The position numbers and the translations under genes were made by a program. Shown here piece after piece: positions 1 to 8,816 of a DNA stretch of 64,000 bases; position 1 is the first letter of the stretch, and the number at the start of each line of letters is the position of its first letter. This DNA comes from Gammaproteobacteria bacterium (GTDB lineage Bacteria > Pseudomonadota > Gammaproteobacteria > Ga0077554 > Ga007554): the NCBI GenBank assembly GCA_021731145.1, contig JAKFXX010000008.1, positions 106,522 to 170,521 on the forward strand, given 5' to 3'. The notes below the pieces were generated by a model. The model was not told where the DNA came from. It made no database searches and saw only the letters and a list, made by a program, of their open reading frames with translations.

Positions 1-374
1 ACATCTGGATCAAGGGCAACGAAGGCCCTCCCTGTGAAGGGGTGTTTTCCGCCACAGCTTATGATCAGCACGACCGTTTGGTAAGGGCGGCCAAGGCATG
101 GGGGATATCGTGGGCGCTGTCGGCGCTCTCGCTGGTTACGTTTATCCCCGTTGTGCATGTGCTGGCGGCGGTAGGTTTTTTTATCGCCGGGCCGGTTACA
201 GCCTATTCAAGATACCGCACATTGTCTACCGCCAATAATGCGACGGGCACATGCCCCGCATGCCAACAGGCAATCACGATTGCCGTGCAAGCGGCGGATA
301 GTTTGCCATTATGGACGTATTGCCCCTCGTGCAGTGCGCCCATACATCTGGTTTCCAAATCGAGAGAAGTTTGA
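1..374 (+). CDS. Membrane protein with paired CxxC motifs, 5' end outside window
   Basis: The frame is open from base 3 to the stop at 374, so the real start lies upstream of the window; the GTG at 42 is only the first start-like codon inside it. The visible part has a hydrophobic stretch long enough for two membrane segments, followed by a soluble tail with a CPAC and a CPSC motif about 20 residues apart, the pattern of a small zinc ribbon. I do not recognise the family. The tail probably sits in the cytoplasm and binds a metal; this is inference from the cysteine pairs only. Confidence 0.55.
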   Translation, partial: IWIKGNEGPPCEGVFSATAYDQHDRLVRAAKAWGISWALSALSLVTFIPVVHVLAAVGFFIAGPVTAYSRYRTLSTANNATGTCPACQQAITIAVQAADSLPLWTYCPSCSAPIHLVSKSREV

Positions 375-412
375 TCTAAATCAAAGTAGAGTTCCACCGG
401 AGAAATTACAAT

Positions 413-520
413 ATGCGTGGTGTGTTTGCCATTTTCATTTTAAGTATTCTGATCTTGAGCTTTGCCGCGATGGTCTTTACCGGATTGTATGCGCTCGGTG
501 TCATTGGCCCGGATAGATAA
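413..520 (+). CDS. 35-residue single-span membrane peptide
   Basis: An ATG at 413 follows a GGAG ribosome-binding site at 399-402 with good spacing. The frame encodes 35 residues, nearly all of them one transmembrane helix (residues about 4-30), ending in a short polar tail (GPDR). It lies 38 bases after the preceding membrane protein and may share its transcript. Small hydrophobic peptides of this kind often escape annotation. There is no family assignment; support is the ribosome-binding site plus the clean helix. Confidence 0.45.
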   Translation: MRGVFAIFILSILILSFAAMVFTGLYALGVIGPDR

Positions 521-637
521 TCTTTCCGGGAACCCTTGATTTATGGTGTGCTGGGTGTGATGATCACAAGGCACTATCCATTCCATTGTGCGGTTATATG
601 CGGCCTGGTCTCTGTTTCATTTGAAGGGAGAAAAACC

Positions 638-1153
638 ATGAAAGCCTATTGTGTAGTCGTTGCAGACGGGACGCGCGCCCGCTTTTTTACCCTGGAACCG
701 GCAGCTCTTCCCACGGGGGGGGCGGGGCCTAACCTGGTGGAGCATGAAGACTTGATCAGCACCGAAAAGGAAGTCCCCGGCACGGAGATGTGGACCGATA
801 CCAAATCAGCGCGCGGTGGATCGCGGCCCGGCGCGCCCGCCTACGGTTATGATGACCAGCGAGACCGTCACGAAGACGAATTCGAGCGGCGCTTTGCTCA
901 ACGCATAACCGAAGAGGCCGTCCGCGTGGCACAGCAACAAAAGGCTGCGCATCTTGTTCTGGTTGCAGAGGCGCGCATGCTGGGCTTCCTGCGTGATGCG
1001 CTCGATGTGCCTGCCCATGTGAGTTTCGAGGTGAATGAATTGGCCAAGGATATGACCAAGCTCACGTCCAGTGAGTTACATGAGCATCTGGCGGGTGCGA
1101 ATCTGTTGCCGGCAAGGCAGGGTGTCCCAGGTTGGGTGCCGCGCGCGCAGTGA
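638..1153 (+). CDS. Host-attachment family protein (PF10116-like)
   Basis: About 171 residues. The start at 638 (MKAYCVVVADG) follows a GGGAG site at 626-630 and opens with the short beta strand and VVADGTRARFF motif typical of the family named 'protein required for attachment to host cells', related in fold to archaeal/eukaryotic release-factor-like domains. The C-terminal half holds the usual LVLVAEARMLGFLR segment. The middle is rich in charged and glycine residues (about residues 50-85). The family name comes from Agrobacterium genetics; the biochemical role is not established. It stands alone between a small membrane peptide and a tRNA on the other strand. Confidence 0.75.
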   Translation: MKAYCVVVADGTRARFFTLEPAALPTGGAGPNLVEHEDLISTEKEVPGTEMWTDTKSARGGSRPGAPAYGYDDQRDRHEDEFERRFAQRITEEAVRVAQQQKAAHLVLVAEARMLGFLRDALDVPAHVSFEVNELAKDMTKLTSSELHEHLAGANLLPARQGVPGWVPRAQ

Positions 1154-1177
1154 TGACATGGAAGGTGCGGAAAGGTT

Positions 1178-1251
1178 TGGAGCGGGTGATGGGAATCGAA
1201 CCCACGCTATCAGCTTGGGAAGCTGAAGTTCTACCATTGAACTACACCCGC
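1178..1251 (-). tRNA. glyU: tRNA-Gly(CCC)
   Basis: Read on the minus strand this folds as a complete cloverleaf. The acceptor stem starts GCGGGTG and ends CACCCGC; the D-arm is GTTCAATGGTAGAAC. The anticodon stem is TCAGC/GCTGA around the loop TTCCCAA, which puts CCC at positions 34-36. The T-arm carries GGTTCGATTCC. The terminal CCA is encoded (1178-1180). It closely resembles the E. coli glyU product, which reads GGG codons. Confidence 0.95.
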
Positions 1252-1265
1252 TCAGGCAGTTAAGC

Positions 1266-1294
1266 ATTTTCACGTGTTTTGTCGTTTAGGTCAA
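1266..1294 (-). promoter_or_regulatory. Candidate sigma70 promoter of tRNA-Gly
   Basis: On the minus strand a TTGACC box (1289-1294) is followed, 17 bases on, by GAAAAT (1266-1271), about 14 bases before the tRNA 5' end. The -35 box is good and the -10 box is weak. Confidence 0.45.
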
Positions 1295-1311
1295 TCTTTT
1301 GTATATAAATG

Positions 1312-1340
1312 GTAAGGGCGGGATTAAATCCCGCCCTTAC
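1312..1340. repeat. Perfect 13-bp inverted repeat upstream of thiS
   Basis: Two 13-base arms (starting GTAAGGGCGG and ending CCGCCCTTAC) are exact complements around a TAA loop. The hairpin ends 16 bases before the thiS ATG. No T-run follows, so it is not a standard terminator, and no purine-rich ribosome-binding site lies between it and the start. It could be a leader hairpin or a palindromic repeat unit. Confidence 0.6.
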
Positions 1341-1356
1341 GGTAAAATTCAACACT

Positions 1357-1557
1357 ATGGAAATTTTCGTCAACGGCGCGGCACACCAGGTGCCGGATAG
1401 TTACAGCGTCGCCGACTTGGTCGAAGCAATGGCTTTGACCGGTAAACGCATTGCCGTCGAAGTCAATCTCGACATTGTGCCACGTAGCGCACATGCGGCG
1501 CGTCATTTGCAGGCGGGTGATCGGGTGGAGATTGTCCATGCCATCGGCGGCGGTTAG
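1357..1557 (+). CDS. thiS: ThiS sulfur carrier protein
   Basis: 66 residues, the normal size for this beta-grasp protein, beginning MEIFVNG and ending in the di-glycine tail (AIGGG) that is adenylated and turned into a thiocarboxylate. ThiS hands sulfur to ThiG during synthesis of the thiazole half of thiamine. The ATG at 1357 is chosen because it gives the family length; an upstream frame extension would run through the hairpin at 1312-1340. thiG follows 126 bases later behind a repeat and its own likely promoter, so the two may be transcribed separately as well as together. Confidence 0.93.
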   Translation: MEIFVNGAAHQVPDSYSVADLVEAMALTGKRIAVEVNLDIVPRSAHAARHLQAGDRVEIVHAIGGG

Positions 1558-1559
1558 GG

Positions 1560-1608
1560 GCCGTTCCCAGCATGCTAAATGTACAGATTACAATGAACGA
1601 CGGCTTAG
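1560..1608 (+). repeat. 49-bp dispersed repeat, copy A
   Basis: This segment (starting GCCGTTCCCAGCAT, ending CGACGGCTTAG) recurs at 12666-12714 on the opposite strand with 47 of 49 bases identical. It starts three bases after the thiS stop and ends at the thiG promoter. It is not coding. See the separate finding. Confidence 0.85.
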
Positions 1609-1634
1609 TCCGCGTGCGCGATTCGCGCTATAAT
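1605..1634 (+). promoter_or_regulatory. Candidate thiG promoter
   Basis: A perfect TATAAT (1629-1634) lies 18 bases after a weak TTAGTC (1605-1610), itself the last bases of the 49-bp repeat. The thiG ATG follows about 50 bases later with an AGGA ribosome-binding site. No TPP-riboswitch-like conserved core was seen here. Confidence 0.45.
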
Positions 1635-1683
1635 TTTATCCGGCCAGGCGCGTCCGCGCCGCATCACAGTTCAGGATTTCATC

Positions 1684-2481
1684 ATGTCACAACCCATCAC
1701 TTCAGCCGATCCCCTAATCATTGCGGGCGTCGCCTATCATTCCCGCCTGTTGGTGGGCACGGGTAAATACCGCGACCTCGACGAGACACGTCGCGCCACC
1801 GAAGCGAGCGGGGCGCAGATCGTTACTGTGGCGGTGCGCCGCACCAACATCGGACAGACCCCCGGCGAACCCAATTTGCTGGATGTGCTGCCGCTGGATA
1901 AATATACCCTGCTGCCCAACACCGCAGGGTGCTACACCGCCGATGATGCGATCCGCACCTGTCGGCTGGCGCGCGAGTTGCTGGATGGCCACGATCTGGT
2001 CAAGCTGGAGGTGCTGGGTGATCAAAAAACCCTTTTCCCGGACATTGCAGAAACCTTCAAGGCTGCCGATGTATTGATCAAGGACGGCTTCAAGGTGATG
2101 GTCTACACCAATGACGACCCCATTGCCGCCAAGCGTTTCGAGGAGATGGGTTGTGTCGCGGTGATGCCGCTTGCCGCCCCCATTGGTTCCGGGCTGGGTA
2201 TCCGCAATCCGTACAACATCCGCATCATCATCGAGAATGCCAAGGTGCCGATTTTGGTGGACGCGGGTGTTGGCACTGCCTCCGACGCGGCGATTGCCAT
2301 GGAGCTGGGCTGCGACGGCGTGCTCATGAACACTGCGATTGCCTGTGCCAAAGATCCAGTGCTAATGGCCTCGGCCATGAAAAAGGCCATCGAGGCGGGA
2401 CGTGAGGCCTATCGTGCGGGGCGCATGCCGCGCAAGCTCTATGCCAGCGCATCGTCGCCTTTGGATGGGACATTTTTTTAA
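1684..2481 (+). CDS. thiG: Thiazole synthase ThiG
   Basis: 265 residues, full length for a ThiG TIM barrel. ThiG condenses 1-deoxy-xylulose 5-phosphate, dehydroglycine and the ThiS thiocarboxylate into the thiazole phosphate of thiamine. Visible landmarks are VGTGKY near residue 25, the Schiff-base lysine in VKLEVLGD (K107), and the phosphate-binding glycine motifs [12 protein letters not shown] and LMNTAIA in the C-terminal half. The ATG at 1684 has an AGGA site eight bases upstream. Its sulfur-carrier partner ThiS lies just upstream; thiH/thiO are not in the window. Confidence 0.96.
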   Translation: MSQPITSADPLIIAGVAYHSRLLVGTGKYRDLDETRRATEASGAQIVTVAVRRTNIGQTPGEPNLLDVLPLDKYTLLPNTAGCYTADDAIRTCRLARELLDGHDLVKLEVLGDQKTLFPDIAETFKAADVLIKDGFKVMVYTNDDPIAAKRFEEMGCVAVMPLAAPIGSGLGIRNPYNIRIIIENAKVPILVDAGVGTASDAAIAMELGCDGVLMNTAIACAKDPVLMASAMKKAIEAGREAYRAGRMPRKLYASASSPLDGTFF

Positions 2482-2545
2482 GCGCTGTAATATTTCTGCA
2501 ATATTTTATCTATAGATTGTCACGGTTTTTGGCATGGAAATGTAG

Positions 2546-2582
2546 GTTGGGTCCGTTCGCTTGACCCAACATTTAGTTTTTG
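2546..2582 (+). terminator. Probable terminator after thiG
   Basis: GTTGGGTC (2546-2553) pairs with GACCCAAC (2563-2570) around a 9-base loop, followed by ATTTAGTTTTT. The stem resembles the short GTAGGTTGGGTC-type palindromes common between proteobacterial genes, so it may be a repeat doing duty as a terminator. Confidence 0.5.
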
Positions 2583-2619
2583 ATAAACCACCTGGTTAGT
2601 AAACTCTAAACAATTAAGA

Positions 2620-4713
2620 ATGAACGAGGCCGATCTAAAACAGCCCGATCTTTATATCAACCGCGACCTGAGCCTGCTTCAGTTCAACTGGCGCGTGCTT
2701 GAGCAGGCCAGGGATGAGTCCGTGCCGCTGCTGGAGCGTCTGCGCTTTCTGTGCATTTTCAGCAACAACCTGGATGAGTTGTTCGAGACACGGGTGGCGG
2801 GATTGACGCAGTGGGCGGCGCTGGAGTCGGCGCAGACCGGGCCGGACAACATCACCCCGCTGGATGCCCTGAAGCAGATCGGCATTGAAGTGCGTGTGCT
2901 GGTGGAAGAGCAATACCGGCTACTCAATGAAGTGCTGACGCCGCGACTCGCTGCCGAAAACATCCGCTTTGTGCGGCGCACCCACTGGAACGCCAAACAG
3001 AAACGCTGGGTAAAGCGCTTTTTCGAGAACGAATTGCTGCCGGTGCTGAGCCCTCTTGGTCTTGATCCCTCGCATCCCTTTCCCAATATCCTCAACAAGA
3101 GCCTGAATTTTATTGTCTCGCTTACCGGTAAGGATGCCTTCGGGCGTAGCGGGGAGGTAGCGGTGTTGCAGGCGCCGCGCGCCTTGCCGCGCCTGATACA
3201 GATACCTGAAGAGTATGCGGGCGGCCCGCATGATTTTGTGTTTCTTACCTCCATCATCCATGCGCACGTCAAGGATCTATTTCCCGGCATGAAGGTGACA
3301 GGCTGTTACCAGTTCCGCGTCACGCGCAACAGCGAGCTGTTTGTGGATAAGGAGGAAATCGACGACCTGCTGCGGGCGGTGGAGGGCGAGCTGCCCTCGC
3401 GCCGTTACGGCGAGGCGGTGCGGCTGGAGGTGGCTGATAATTGTCCCCCTGAGATGGCCGCCTATCTGCTCGATCAATTTGAGCTGACTCAGGATGACCT
3501 CTATCAGGTCAACGGCCCGGTGAATCTGGCGCGCCTGATGACCATCCCCGATGTAGTGGACAGGCCGGAGCTGAAATATCCGCCCTTCACACCGGGGCTG
3601 CCTGGGCGACTGAAGCGCAGCACCAACATCTTCCAGACCCTGCGTCATGGTGATGTGCTGCTGCATCATCCCTATGAATCCTTCGCGCCCGTGGTCGATT
3701 TCGTTCGCCAGGCCGCCGCCGATCCCCATGTGCTGGCCATCAAGCAGACCCTCTATCGCACCGGGCGTGACTCAGTGCTGGTCGACGCTCTGGTGGAGGC
3801 GGCCCGCGCCGGCAAGGAAGTCACCGTGGTTATCGAATTGCTGGCACGCATGGACGAAGAAACCAACATCAATATGGCGACTCAGTTGCAAGAGGCGGGC
3901 GCCCATGTGGTGTATGGCGTGGTGGGCTACAAGACCCACGCCAAGATGATCCTGGTGGTGCGCCGCGAAGAGGATGGCCTGCGTCACTATACGCATCTGG
4001 GTACAGGCAACTACCATGCTCGCACGGCAAGGTCGTACACCGATTTCGGCCTGTTTACCCGCAATGAAGTGATCGGCGAGGATGTCCACAAAATCTTTCT
4101 GCAACTCACCAGCCTGGGACGCATCACGAAACTAAACCGATTGTTGCAGGCGCCTTTTACACTGCACAAGGAATTGCTGGAAAAGATCGAGCGCGAGACC
4201 GAATATGCCCGTCGTGGACGCGCTGCGCGCATCATCGCAAAGATGAATGCCCTGATCGAGCCGAACATTATCCGGGCGCTTTATCGGGCATCCCAGGCCG
4301 GGGTGAAGGTTGATTTGATTGTGCGTGGAGTGTGCTGCCTGAGGCCGGGAATACCGGGCGTTTCCGAAAACATTCAGGTGCGCTCCATCGTGGGCCGTTT
4401 TCTGGAGCACTCGCGGGTCTATTATTTTCATCACAACGGCGATCCAGAGGTGTTTTGCGCCAGCGCCGACTGGATGGACCGCAACTTTTTCCGGCGCGTG
4501 GAGGTGTGTTTTCCCATCGAAGCCAAGACCCTCAAAAAGCGCCTCATACAGGAGGCATTGATGATGTACCTGGATGACAATGTGCAAGCGTGGCTGCTGC
4601 AAAGTGATGGAAGTTATGAGAAGGTCCCACTGGAAAACCAGCAGCCATACTCGGCTCAACTCGCCCTGCTGGAAAAGTTGGCGGATGGCGCTCCGCAAGA
4701 GCCTCATCCATAG
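2620..4713 (+). CDS. ppk1: Polyphosphate kinase 1
   Basis: 697 residues, matching the family (E. coli 688). It reversibly moves the gamma phosphate of ATP onto inorganic polyphosphate through a phosphohistidine. The N-terminal domain opens YINRDLSLLQFNWRV. The two phospholipase-D-like catalytic domains carry KTHAK (H440, the expected phosphorylated histidine) and THLGTGNYH (H459); the 19-residue spacing equals that of E. coli H435 and H454. The C-terminal HNGDPEVFCASADWM motif is also present. No ppx lies next to it; lnt on the other strand ends 22 bases away. Confidence 0.97.
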   Translation: MNEADLKQPDLYINRDLSLLQFNWRVLEQARDESVPLLERLRFLCIFSNNLDELFETRVAGLTQWAALESAQTGPDNITPLDALKQIGIEVRVLVEEQYRLLNEVLTPRLAAENIRFVRRTHWNAKQKRWVKRFFENELLPVLSPLGLDPSHPFPNILNKSLNFIVSLTGKDAFGRSGEVAVLQAPRALPRLIQIPEEYAGGPHDFVFLTSIIHAHVKDLFPGMKVTGCYQFRVTRNSELFVDKEEIDDLLRAVEGELPSRRYGEAVRLEVADNCPPEMAAYLLDQFELTQDDLYQVNGPVNLARLMTIPDVVDRPELKYPPFTPGLPGRLKRSTNIFQTLRHGDVLLHHPYESFAPVVDFVRQAAADPHVLAIKQTLYRTGRDSVLVDALVEAARAGKEVTVVIELLARMDEETNINMATQLQEAGAHVVYGVVGYKTHAKMILVVRREEDGLRHYTHLGTGNYHARTARSYTDFGLFTRNEVIGEDVHKIFLQLTSLGRITKLNRLLQAPFTLHKELLEKIERETEYARRGRAARIIAKMNALIEPNIIRALYRASQAGVKVDLIVRGVCCLRPGIPGVSENIQVRSIVGRFLEHSRVYYFHHNGDPEVFCASADWMDRNFFRRVEVCFPIEAKTLKKRLIQEALMMYLDDNVQAWLLQSDGSYEKVPLENQQPYSAQLALLEKLADGAPQEPHP

Positions 4714-4735
4714 GATGGATTCGTAGGGAAGACCT

Positions 4736-6265
4736 CTACCGTCTTTTCACCAGAAACAACCCCATCGCGAGTGCCAATGCCAGCATCACCACCGCCGGCA
4801 TGTTCCCCACCCGCACATAGGGCGTTGCGCCACTCATTGGTTGTATTGTAGCAGTGAGTGTATAGGTCTTGAATTGCGGCGCGACGGCAAGCTGCTTTCC
4901 ATTGGGGCCAATGATGGCGGTGATGCCGGTGTTGGTGGCGCGCAGCAGGGGGCGGCCTGTCTCCAGGGCGCGCATGCGGGTGATTTGCAGGTGTTGCAGC
5001 GGGCCGATGGAATGGCCGAACCAGGCATCGTTGCTGACATTGACCAGCAGAGTGGCGCCGGGCAACTGGCGAATCACCTCTTCGCCGAACACGGCCTCGT
5101 AGCAAATCGAGATGCCCGCTTTCTGTCCCGCAACGCTCAGCGGCTGTTGATCCAGTCCGCCTTTGCTGAAATCCGACATCGGCACCTGGAGAATATCGAC
5201 GACGCCCGCCAGCGCGCTTTTCATGGGCAGGTATTCAGTGAACGGCACCAGGTGATGCTTGTGGTAAAACGCCTGGTGGCTGCCGAGGCTGGTCATGCTG
5301 TTGTAATAACGTTGCGTGCGCATGTCCATGACCGGCACGCCAATCAACATATCAGCATGATGTTCGCGCGCCTCCTTGGCCAGCGCGCCGAGGAAATCCT
5401 CCGCCTCGTGGTAAAACACCGGCATGGCGGTTTCCGGCCAGATGATGAGGTTGCTGTCCCAATGCTCGCGCGTCATGCGCAGATAAAGTTCGAGGGTAGG
5501 GTCTCTGACATCCGGCGTCCATTTGATGTCCTGCGGGATATTGCCCTGGATCAGGCTAACTTTCAGCGGCGTCCCCGTCGGTTGGCTCCATTGCTGCATG
5601 CCCAGCAACCCTGCTGTGATCCATAACACCAGCAACACGGCGATATGTCTCAGCCTGTGCCACACGCCACCTTTATCCAGCACCGCCGCCAGCAATAATC
5701 CGGCGCTGAATGCGCTCGCCCAGGAGACACCATACACGCCCAATACCGGCGCCAGACCGGCGAGCGGGGTGTCGATCTGGCTATAGCCGAGATTCAGCCA
5801 CGGAAAGCCAGTCAGGAACCAACTGCGCACCCATTCAAAGAAGGTCCAGCCCGCGGGGAAGATCAGCAGCAGTTTGACACGCAAGGCGGCGGGTGTCGGC
5901 GCAGGATAAAAACGGGTGACAAAGTAACCGAAGAGGGCGGGAAACCACGCCAGCACGATGACGAACAGCGTCATCAGGAATACCGACAAGGGAAGGCTGA
6001 CGCCGCCGAATTCGTAGATGCTGACATAGATCCACGTCACGCCGGTGCCGAACATGCCCAGGCCGAACAGCAGGCCACGCCACATCGCACGCCGTGGCGA
6101 TACGTGGAGCCATAAGGCGAAGAGCAGGGCGGGGATGATGACCGCCAGCGGGAAGATCCCGAAGGGGGCGAATGCCAGCGGCAGTAACGCCCCCGCCAAC
6201 AGGGTCAGCAGGTCACCGCGCCAGTCAGCCGTGGCCTGTGTTTTGTTGGTGAATAAAGGCCTCAA
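4736..6265 (-). CDS. lnt: Apolipoprotein N-acyltransferase
   Basis: 509 residues, standard length. Lnt adds the third acyl chain to the N-terminal cysteine of lipoproteins at the outer face of the inner membrane. The first 220 residues hold several transmembrane helices; the rest is a nitrilase-type domain with the triad E278 (IIWPETAMP), K336 (YHKHHLVPF) and C388 (SICYEAVFG), aligned with E. coli E267, K335 and C387. A final hydrophobic helix sits near the C-terminus. It is the last gene of the leftward block with corC, ybeY and ybeZ, an arrangement conserved from E. coli to Pseudomonas. Confidence 0.96.
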   Translation of the reverse strand: MRPLFTNKTQATADWRGDLLTLLAGALLPLAFAPFGIFPLAVIIPALLFALWLHVSPRRAMWRGLLFGLGMFGTGVTWIYVSIYEFGGVSLPLSVFLMTLFVIVLAWFPALFGYFVTRFYPAPTPAALRVKLLLIFPAGWTFFEWVRSWFLTGFPWLNLGYSQIDTPLAGLAPVLGVYGVSWASAFSAGLLLAAVLDKGGVWHRLRHIAVLLVLWITAGLLGMQQWSQPTGTPLKVSLIQGNIPQDIKWTPDVRDPTLELYLRMTREHWDSNLIIWPETAMPVFYHEAEDFLGALAKEAREHHADMLIGVPVMDMRTQRYYNSMTSLGSHQAFYHKHHLVPFTEYLPMKSALAGVVDILQVPMSDFSKGGLDQQPLSVAGQKAGISICYEAVFGEEVIRQLPGATLLVNVSNDAWFGHSIGPLQHLQITRMRALETGRPLLRATNTGITAIIGPNGKQLAVAPQFKTYTLTATIQPMSGATPYVRVGNMPAVVMLALALAMGLFLVKRR

Positions 6266-6298
6266 CGTCTACGCTTTCCCTATATGCTGCCACATTAA

Positions 6299-7183
6299 TC
6301 AGGGTTCGCCAGATAGGACGGGTTGCCCAGCCTCATCTTCTTGCGTGCGCATGGTTACTTGCAGCAGGTGAACACGGCGGTTGTCGGCGTGCAGCACCTT
6401 GAAGCGGAAGCGTCCAATGGACAGCGCCTCGCCGCGCCGTGGCACCTTGCCGAAGTCATGTACCACCAGACCACCGATGGTGTCGAATTCCTCATCGCTG
6501 AAATCGCTACCGAAATAGCTATTGAATTCGTCGATAGGGGTCAGCGCCTTCACCGTATAGTTGAAGTCGCTGTGTTTTTTAATATAGGCATCTTCGTCAA
6601 TATCGTGCTCATCGGCAATCTCGCCGACGATTTGCTCCAGTACATCTTCGATGGTCACGAGGCCAGACACGCCGCCGTATTCGTCCACGACGATGGCCAT
6701 GTGATTGCGGCTGGCGCGGAATTCCTTGAGCAGCACGTTGAGGCGCTTGCTCTCCGGGATAAACACCGCCGGGCGCAGAATGTCACGCACATTGAAAATC
6801 GCGTGTCGCCCGGTGACGAAGTAACCCAGCAGGTCTTTCGCCAGTAAAATGCCGATCACTTCGTCGCGGCTGTCGCCGATCACCGGAAAGCGCGAGTGCT
6901 CGGATTCGGTGATGACGGGGAGGATTTCCTGTAGCGCGGTATCACGATCCACTACCACCATTTGAGCGCGCGGCACCATGATGTCACGCACTTGCATTTC
7001 CGATACCTGCAGCACACCCTCGATCATCGCCAGTGCGTCGGAATCCAGCAGTTGACGCTGCTGTGCGTCGCGCAACAGCTCAATGAGCTGTTCACGGTCT
7101 TTGGGTTCGCCCAGCAATACGTGGCTCAGCCTTTCAAGCCAGGAGCGTTGCGCTGCGCCGTTAGTAGATCGGCCTTCGTTCAT
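6299..7183 (-). CDS. corC: CorC/HlyC family transporter-associated protein
   Basis: 294 residues with no transmembrane part: an N-terminal linker, two CBS domains (about residues 70-185, starting [12 protein letters not shown]) and a C-terminal CorC_HlyC domain (about 200-280, ending RVHLLQV). CBS domains bind adenine nucleotides; CorC is linked to magnesium and cobalt efflux in Salmonella. It sits 33 bases upstream of lnt, the standard neighbour. Confidence 0.92.
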   Translation of the reverse strand: MNEGRSTNGAAQRSWLERLSHVLLGEPKDREQLIELLRDAQQRQLLDSDALAMIEGVLQVSEMQVRDIMVPRAQMVVVDRDTALQEILPVITESEHSRFPVIGDSRDEVIGILLAKDLLGYFVTGRHAIFNVRDILRPAVFIPESKRLNVLLKEFRASRNHMAIVVDEYGGVSGLVTIEDVLEQIVGEIADEHDIDEDAYIKKHSDFNYTVKALTPIDEFNSYFGSDFSDEEFDTIGGLVVHDFGKVPRRGEALSIGRFRFKVLHADNRRVHLLQVTMRTQEDEAGQPVLSGEP

Positions 7184-7217
7184 GAGTTGTCCATGGGATT
7201 AAAAATTTTTCGATACT

Positions 7218-7688
7218 CTACTCTAATGATTCCCGATAGGGGTCAGGAAAACCCAGTCGCGCCAGGATATCTGTTTCCAGCGTCTCCATGGCCTGCGCCT
7301 CGTGCTCTTCCAGATGATCATACCCCAGCAGGTGCAGGACGCCATGCGCTACCATGTGTGCCCAGTGGGCGAGGGCTTCCTTGTGTTGTTCGTGCGCCTC
7401 GCGTTCAACGACGGGCGCGCAAATCACAATATCGCCCAGCAAGGGCACGGGCAGCAGGTCGGCATCCTCGACGGCGAATGACAACACATTGGTCGGCCCC
7501 TGTTTATGGCGATACGTTTCGTTGAGCGCCGTACCTTCTTCGTTGCCGACAATGCGCACCGTCAACTGGCCTTCCTCGCGCCGTCCCGCCAGCGTCGCGT
7601 GTGCCCAGGCGCTAATTTGATCTGGCGACGGCAAGGCATCGTGCTGGGTCAATTCAGGCCCGTACTGGACCTCCACCTGAATGCTCAT
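7218..7688 (-). CDS. ybeY: Endoribonuclease YbeY
   Basis: 156 residues, family length. YbeY is a zinc-dependent single-strand RNase needed for 16S rRNA 3'-end maturation and 70S ribosome quality control. The metal-binding motif H-x3-H-x5-H is visible as [11 protein letters not shown] near residue 120, followed by acidic residues, and TNVLSF occurs in the middle. The start directly follows the ybeZ stop, so the two are translated from one transcript. It has about ten extra N-terminal residues relative to the shortest homologues. Confidence 0.94.
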   Translation of the reverse strand: MSIQVEVQYGPELTQHDALPSPDQISAWAHATLAGRREEGQLTVRIVGNEEGTALNETYRHKQGPTNVLSFAVEDADLLPVPLLGDIVICAPVVEREAHEQHKEALAHWAHMVAHGVLHLLGYDHLEEHEAQAMETLETDILARLGFPDPYRESLE

Positions 7689-8729
7689 CTATTCAGTCGC
7701 CGTACCTGTGGACACCGTCAAGGGTGACAATGATGGGGCAATGCCGTCTTCTTCTTTTGTTTTGCTTTCAAACGACTCATAAGCGGACACGATGCGCTGT
7801 ACCAGCGGGTGGCGTACTACATCCCTGGCCTGGAAGAAGGTGAAGCTGATGCCTTCGATATCGCGCAGTACGTTGATGACGTGGCGCAATCCGGATTGCC
7901 GCGCGCGCGGCAAGTCGGTCTGGGTGATGTCGCCGGTTATCACCGCAACCGAACCAAAACCGATGCGCGTGAGAAACATTTTCATCTGCTCGGCCGTGGT
8001 GTTTTGCGCCTCGTCGAGGATGATGAATGACTCATTCAGGGTTCGCCCGCGCATGTAGGCGAGCGGTGCGATTTCGATCACGTTGCGTTCGATCAGCTTG
8101 GCGACACGTTCAAATCCCAGCATTTCATACAGGGCATCATACAGCGGGCGCAGATAGGGGTCGATTTTCTGCGCCAGGTCACCCGGCAAAAAACCCAGTC
8201 GCTCGCCAGCCTCCACCGCCGGGCGCGTCAGCAGGATGCGCCGCACCTTTTCCTGCTCCAGCGCCGCAACGGCGCAGGCCACCGCCAGATAGGTCTTGCC
8301 CGTGCCCGCCGGGCCTATGCCAAAGTTGATATCGTGCGCCAGGATATTTTTTATATAGCGCTGCTGGTTGTAGCCGCGCCCCTTGATCACGCCGCGCGGA
8401 ATACGCAGGTTCACATCGGCAAGCGCCGGGTCAGGCGCGCCCGTTAGAGCATCCAGCCCGGATTCCTGAAGAAACAGATGCACGCGCGCCGGTGTGAGCG
8501 CGGCCTGTGCCGTTTCACCATAGAGGCTCTGGAGCAGTTCTTCGGCGGTATGCACCGCCGTTGTATCATCGCCGATCACACGGAACGCATGCCCGCGGTT
8601 GTTGATTTCGACACCCAGGCGACGCTCGATCTGTCGCAGGTGCTCATCAAGGTGGCCACAGAGATTGACTAGGCGCTGATTATCCGCTGGTTCAAGCGTG
8701 AAATCAGAAGAGTGAGGTAGGTTGTTCAA
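7689..8729 (-). CDS. ybeZ: PhoH-like ATPase YbeZ
   Basis: 346 residues, typical of YbeZ. The N-terminal 110 residues form the KH-like part. The PhoH ATPase domain follows, with Walker A GPAGTGKT near residue 140 and Walker B FIILDEAQNT near residue 240. It partners YbeY in rRNA processing. It heads or follows miaB in the conserved order miaB-ybeZ-ybeY-corC-lnt seen here; 87 bases separate it from miaB, enough for a promoter but with none that stands out. Confidence 0.94.
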   Translation of the reverse strand: MNNLPHSSDFTLEPADNQRLVNLCGHLDEHLRQIERRLGVEINNRGHAFRVIGDDTTAVHTAEELLQSLYGETAQAALTPARVHLFLQESGLDALTGAPDPALADVNLRIPRGVIKGRGYNQQRYIKNILAHDINFGIGPAGTGKTYLAVACAVAALEQEKVRRILLTRPAVEAGERLGFLPGDLAQKIDPYLRPLYDALYEMLGFERVAKLIERNVIEIAPLAYMRGRTLNESFIILDEAQNTTAEQMKMFLTRIGFGSVAVITGDITQTDLPRARQSGLRHVINVLRDIEGISFTFFQARDVVRHPLVQRIVSAYESFESKTKEEDGIAPSLSPLTVSTGTATE

Positions 8730-8816
8730 GATGGGCAGGTATATAAACGTTCTTAATAATGGATGCGATCAAGTATTGCGTATTTTACACTGATAACGCG
8801 ATCAATTGATGAATTA

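Noticed and set aside
1252..1683. Possible TPP riboswitch before thiS or thiG
   Set aside because: None of the conserved TPP core bases were seen in the leader; only a simple hairpin and a repeat are present.
4841..5626. Long rightward frame within lnt
   Set aside because: It is antisense to lnt in a GC-rich gene and has no homologous motifs.
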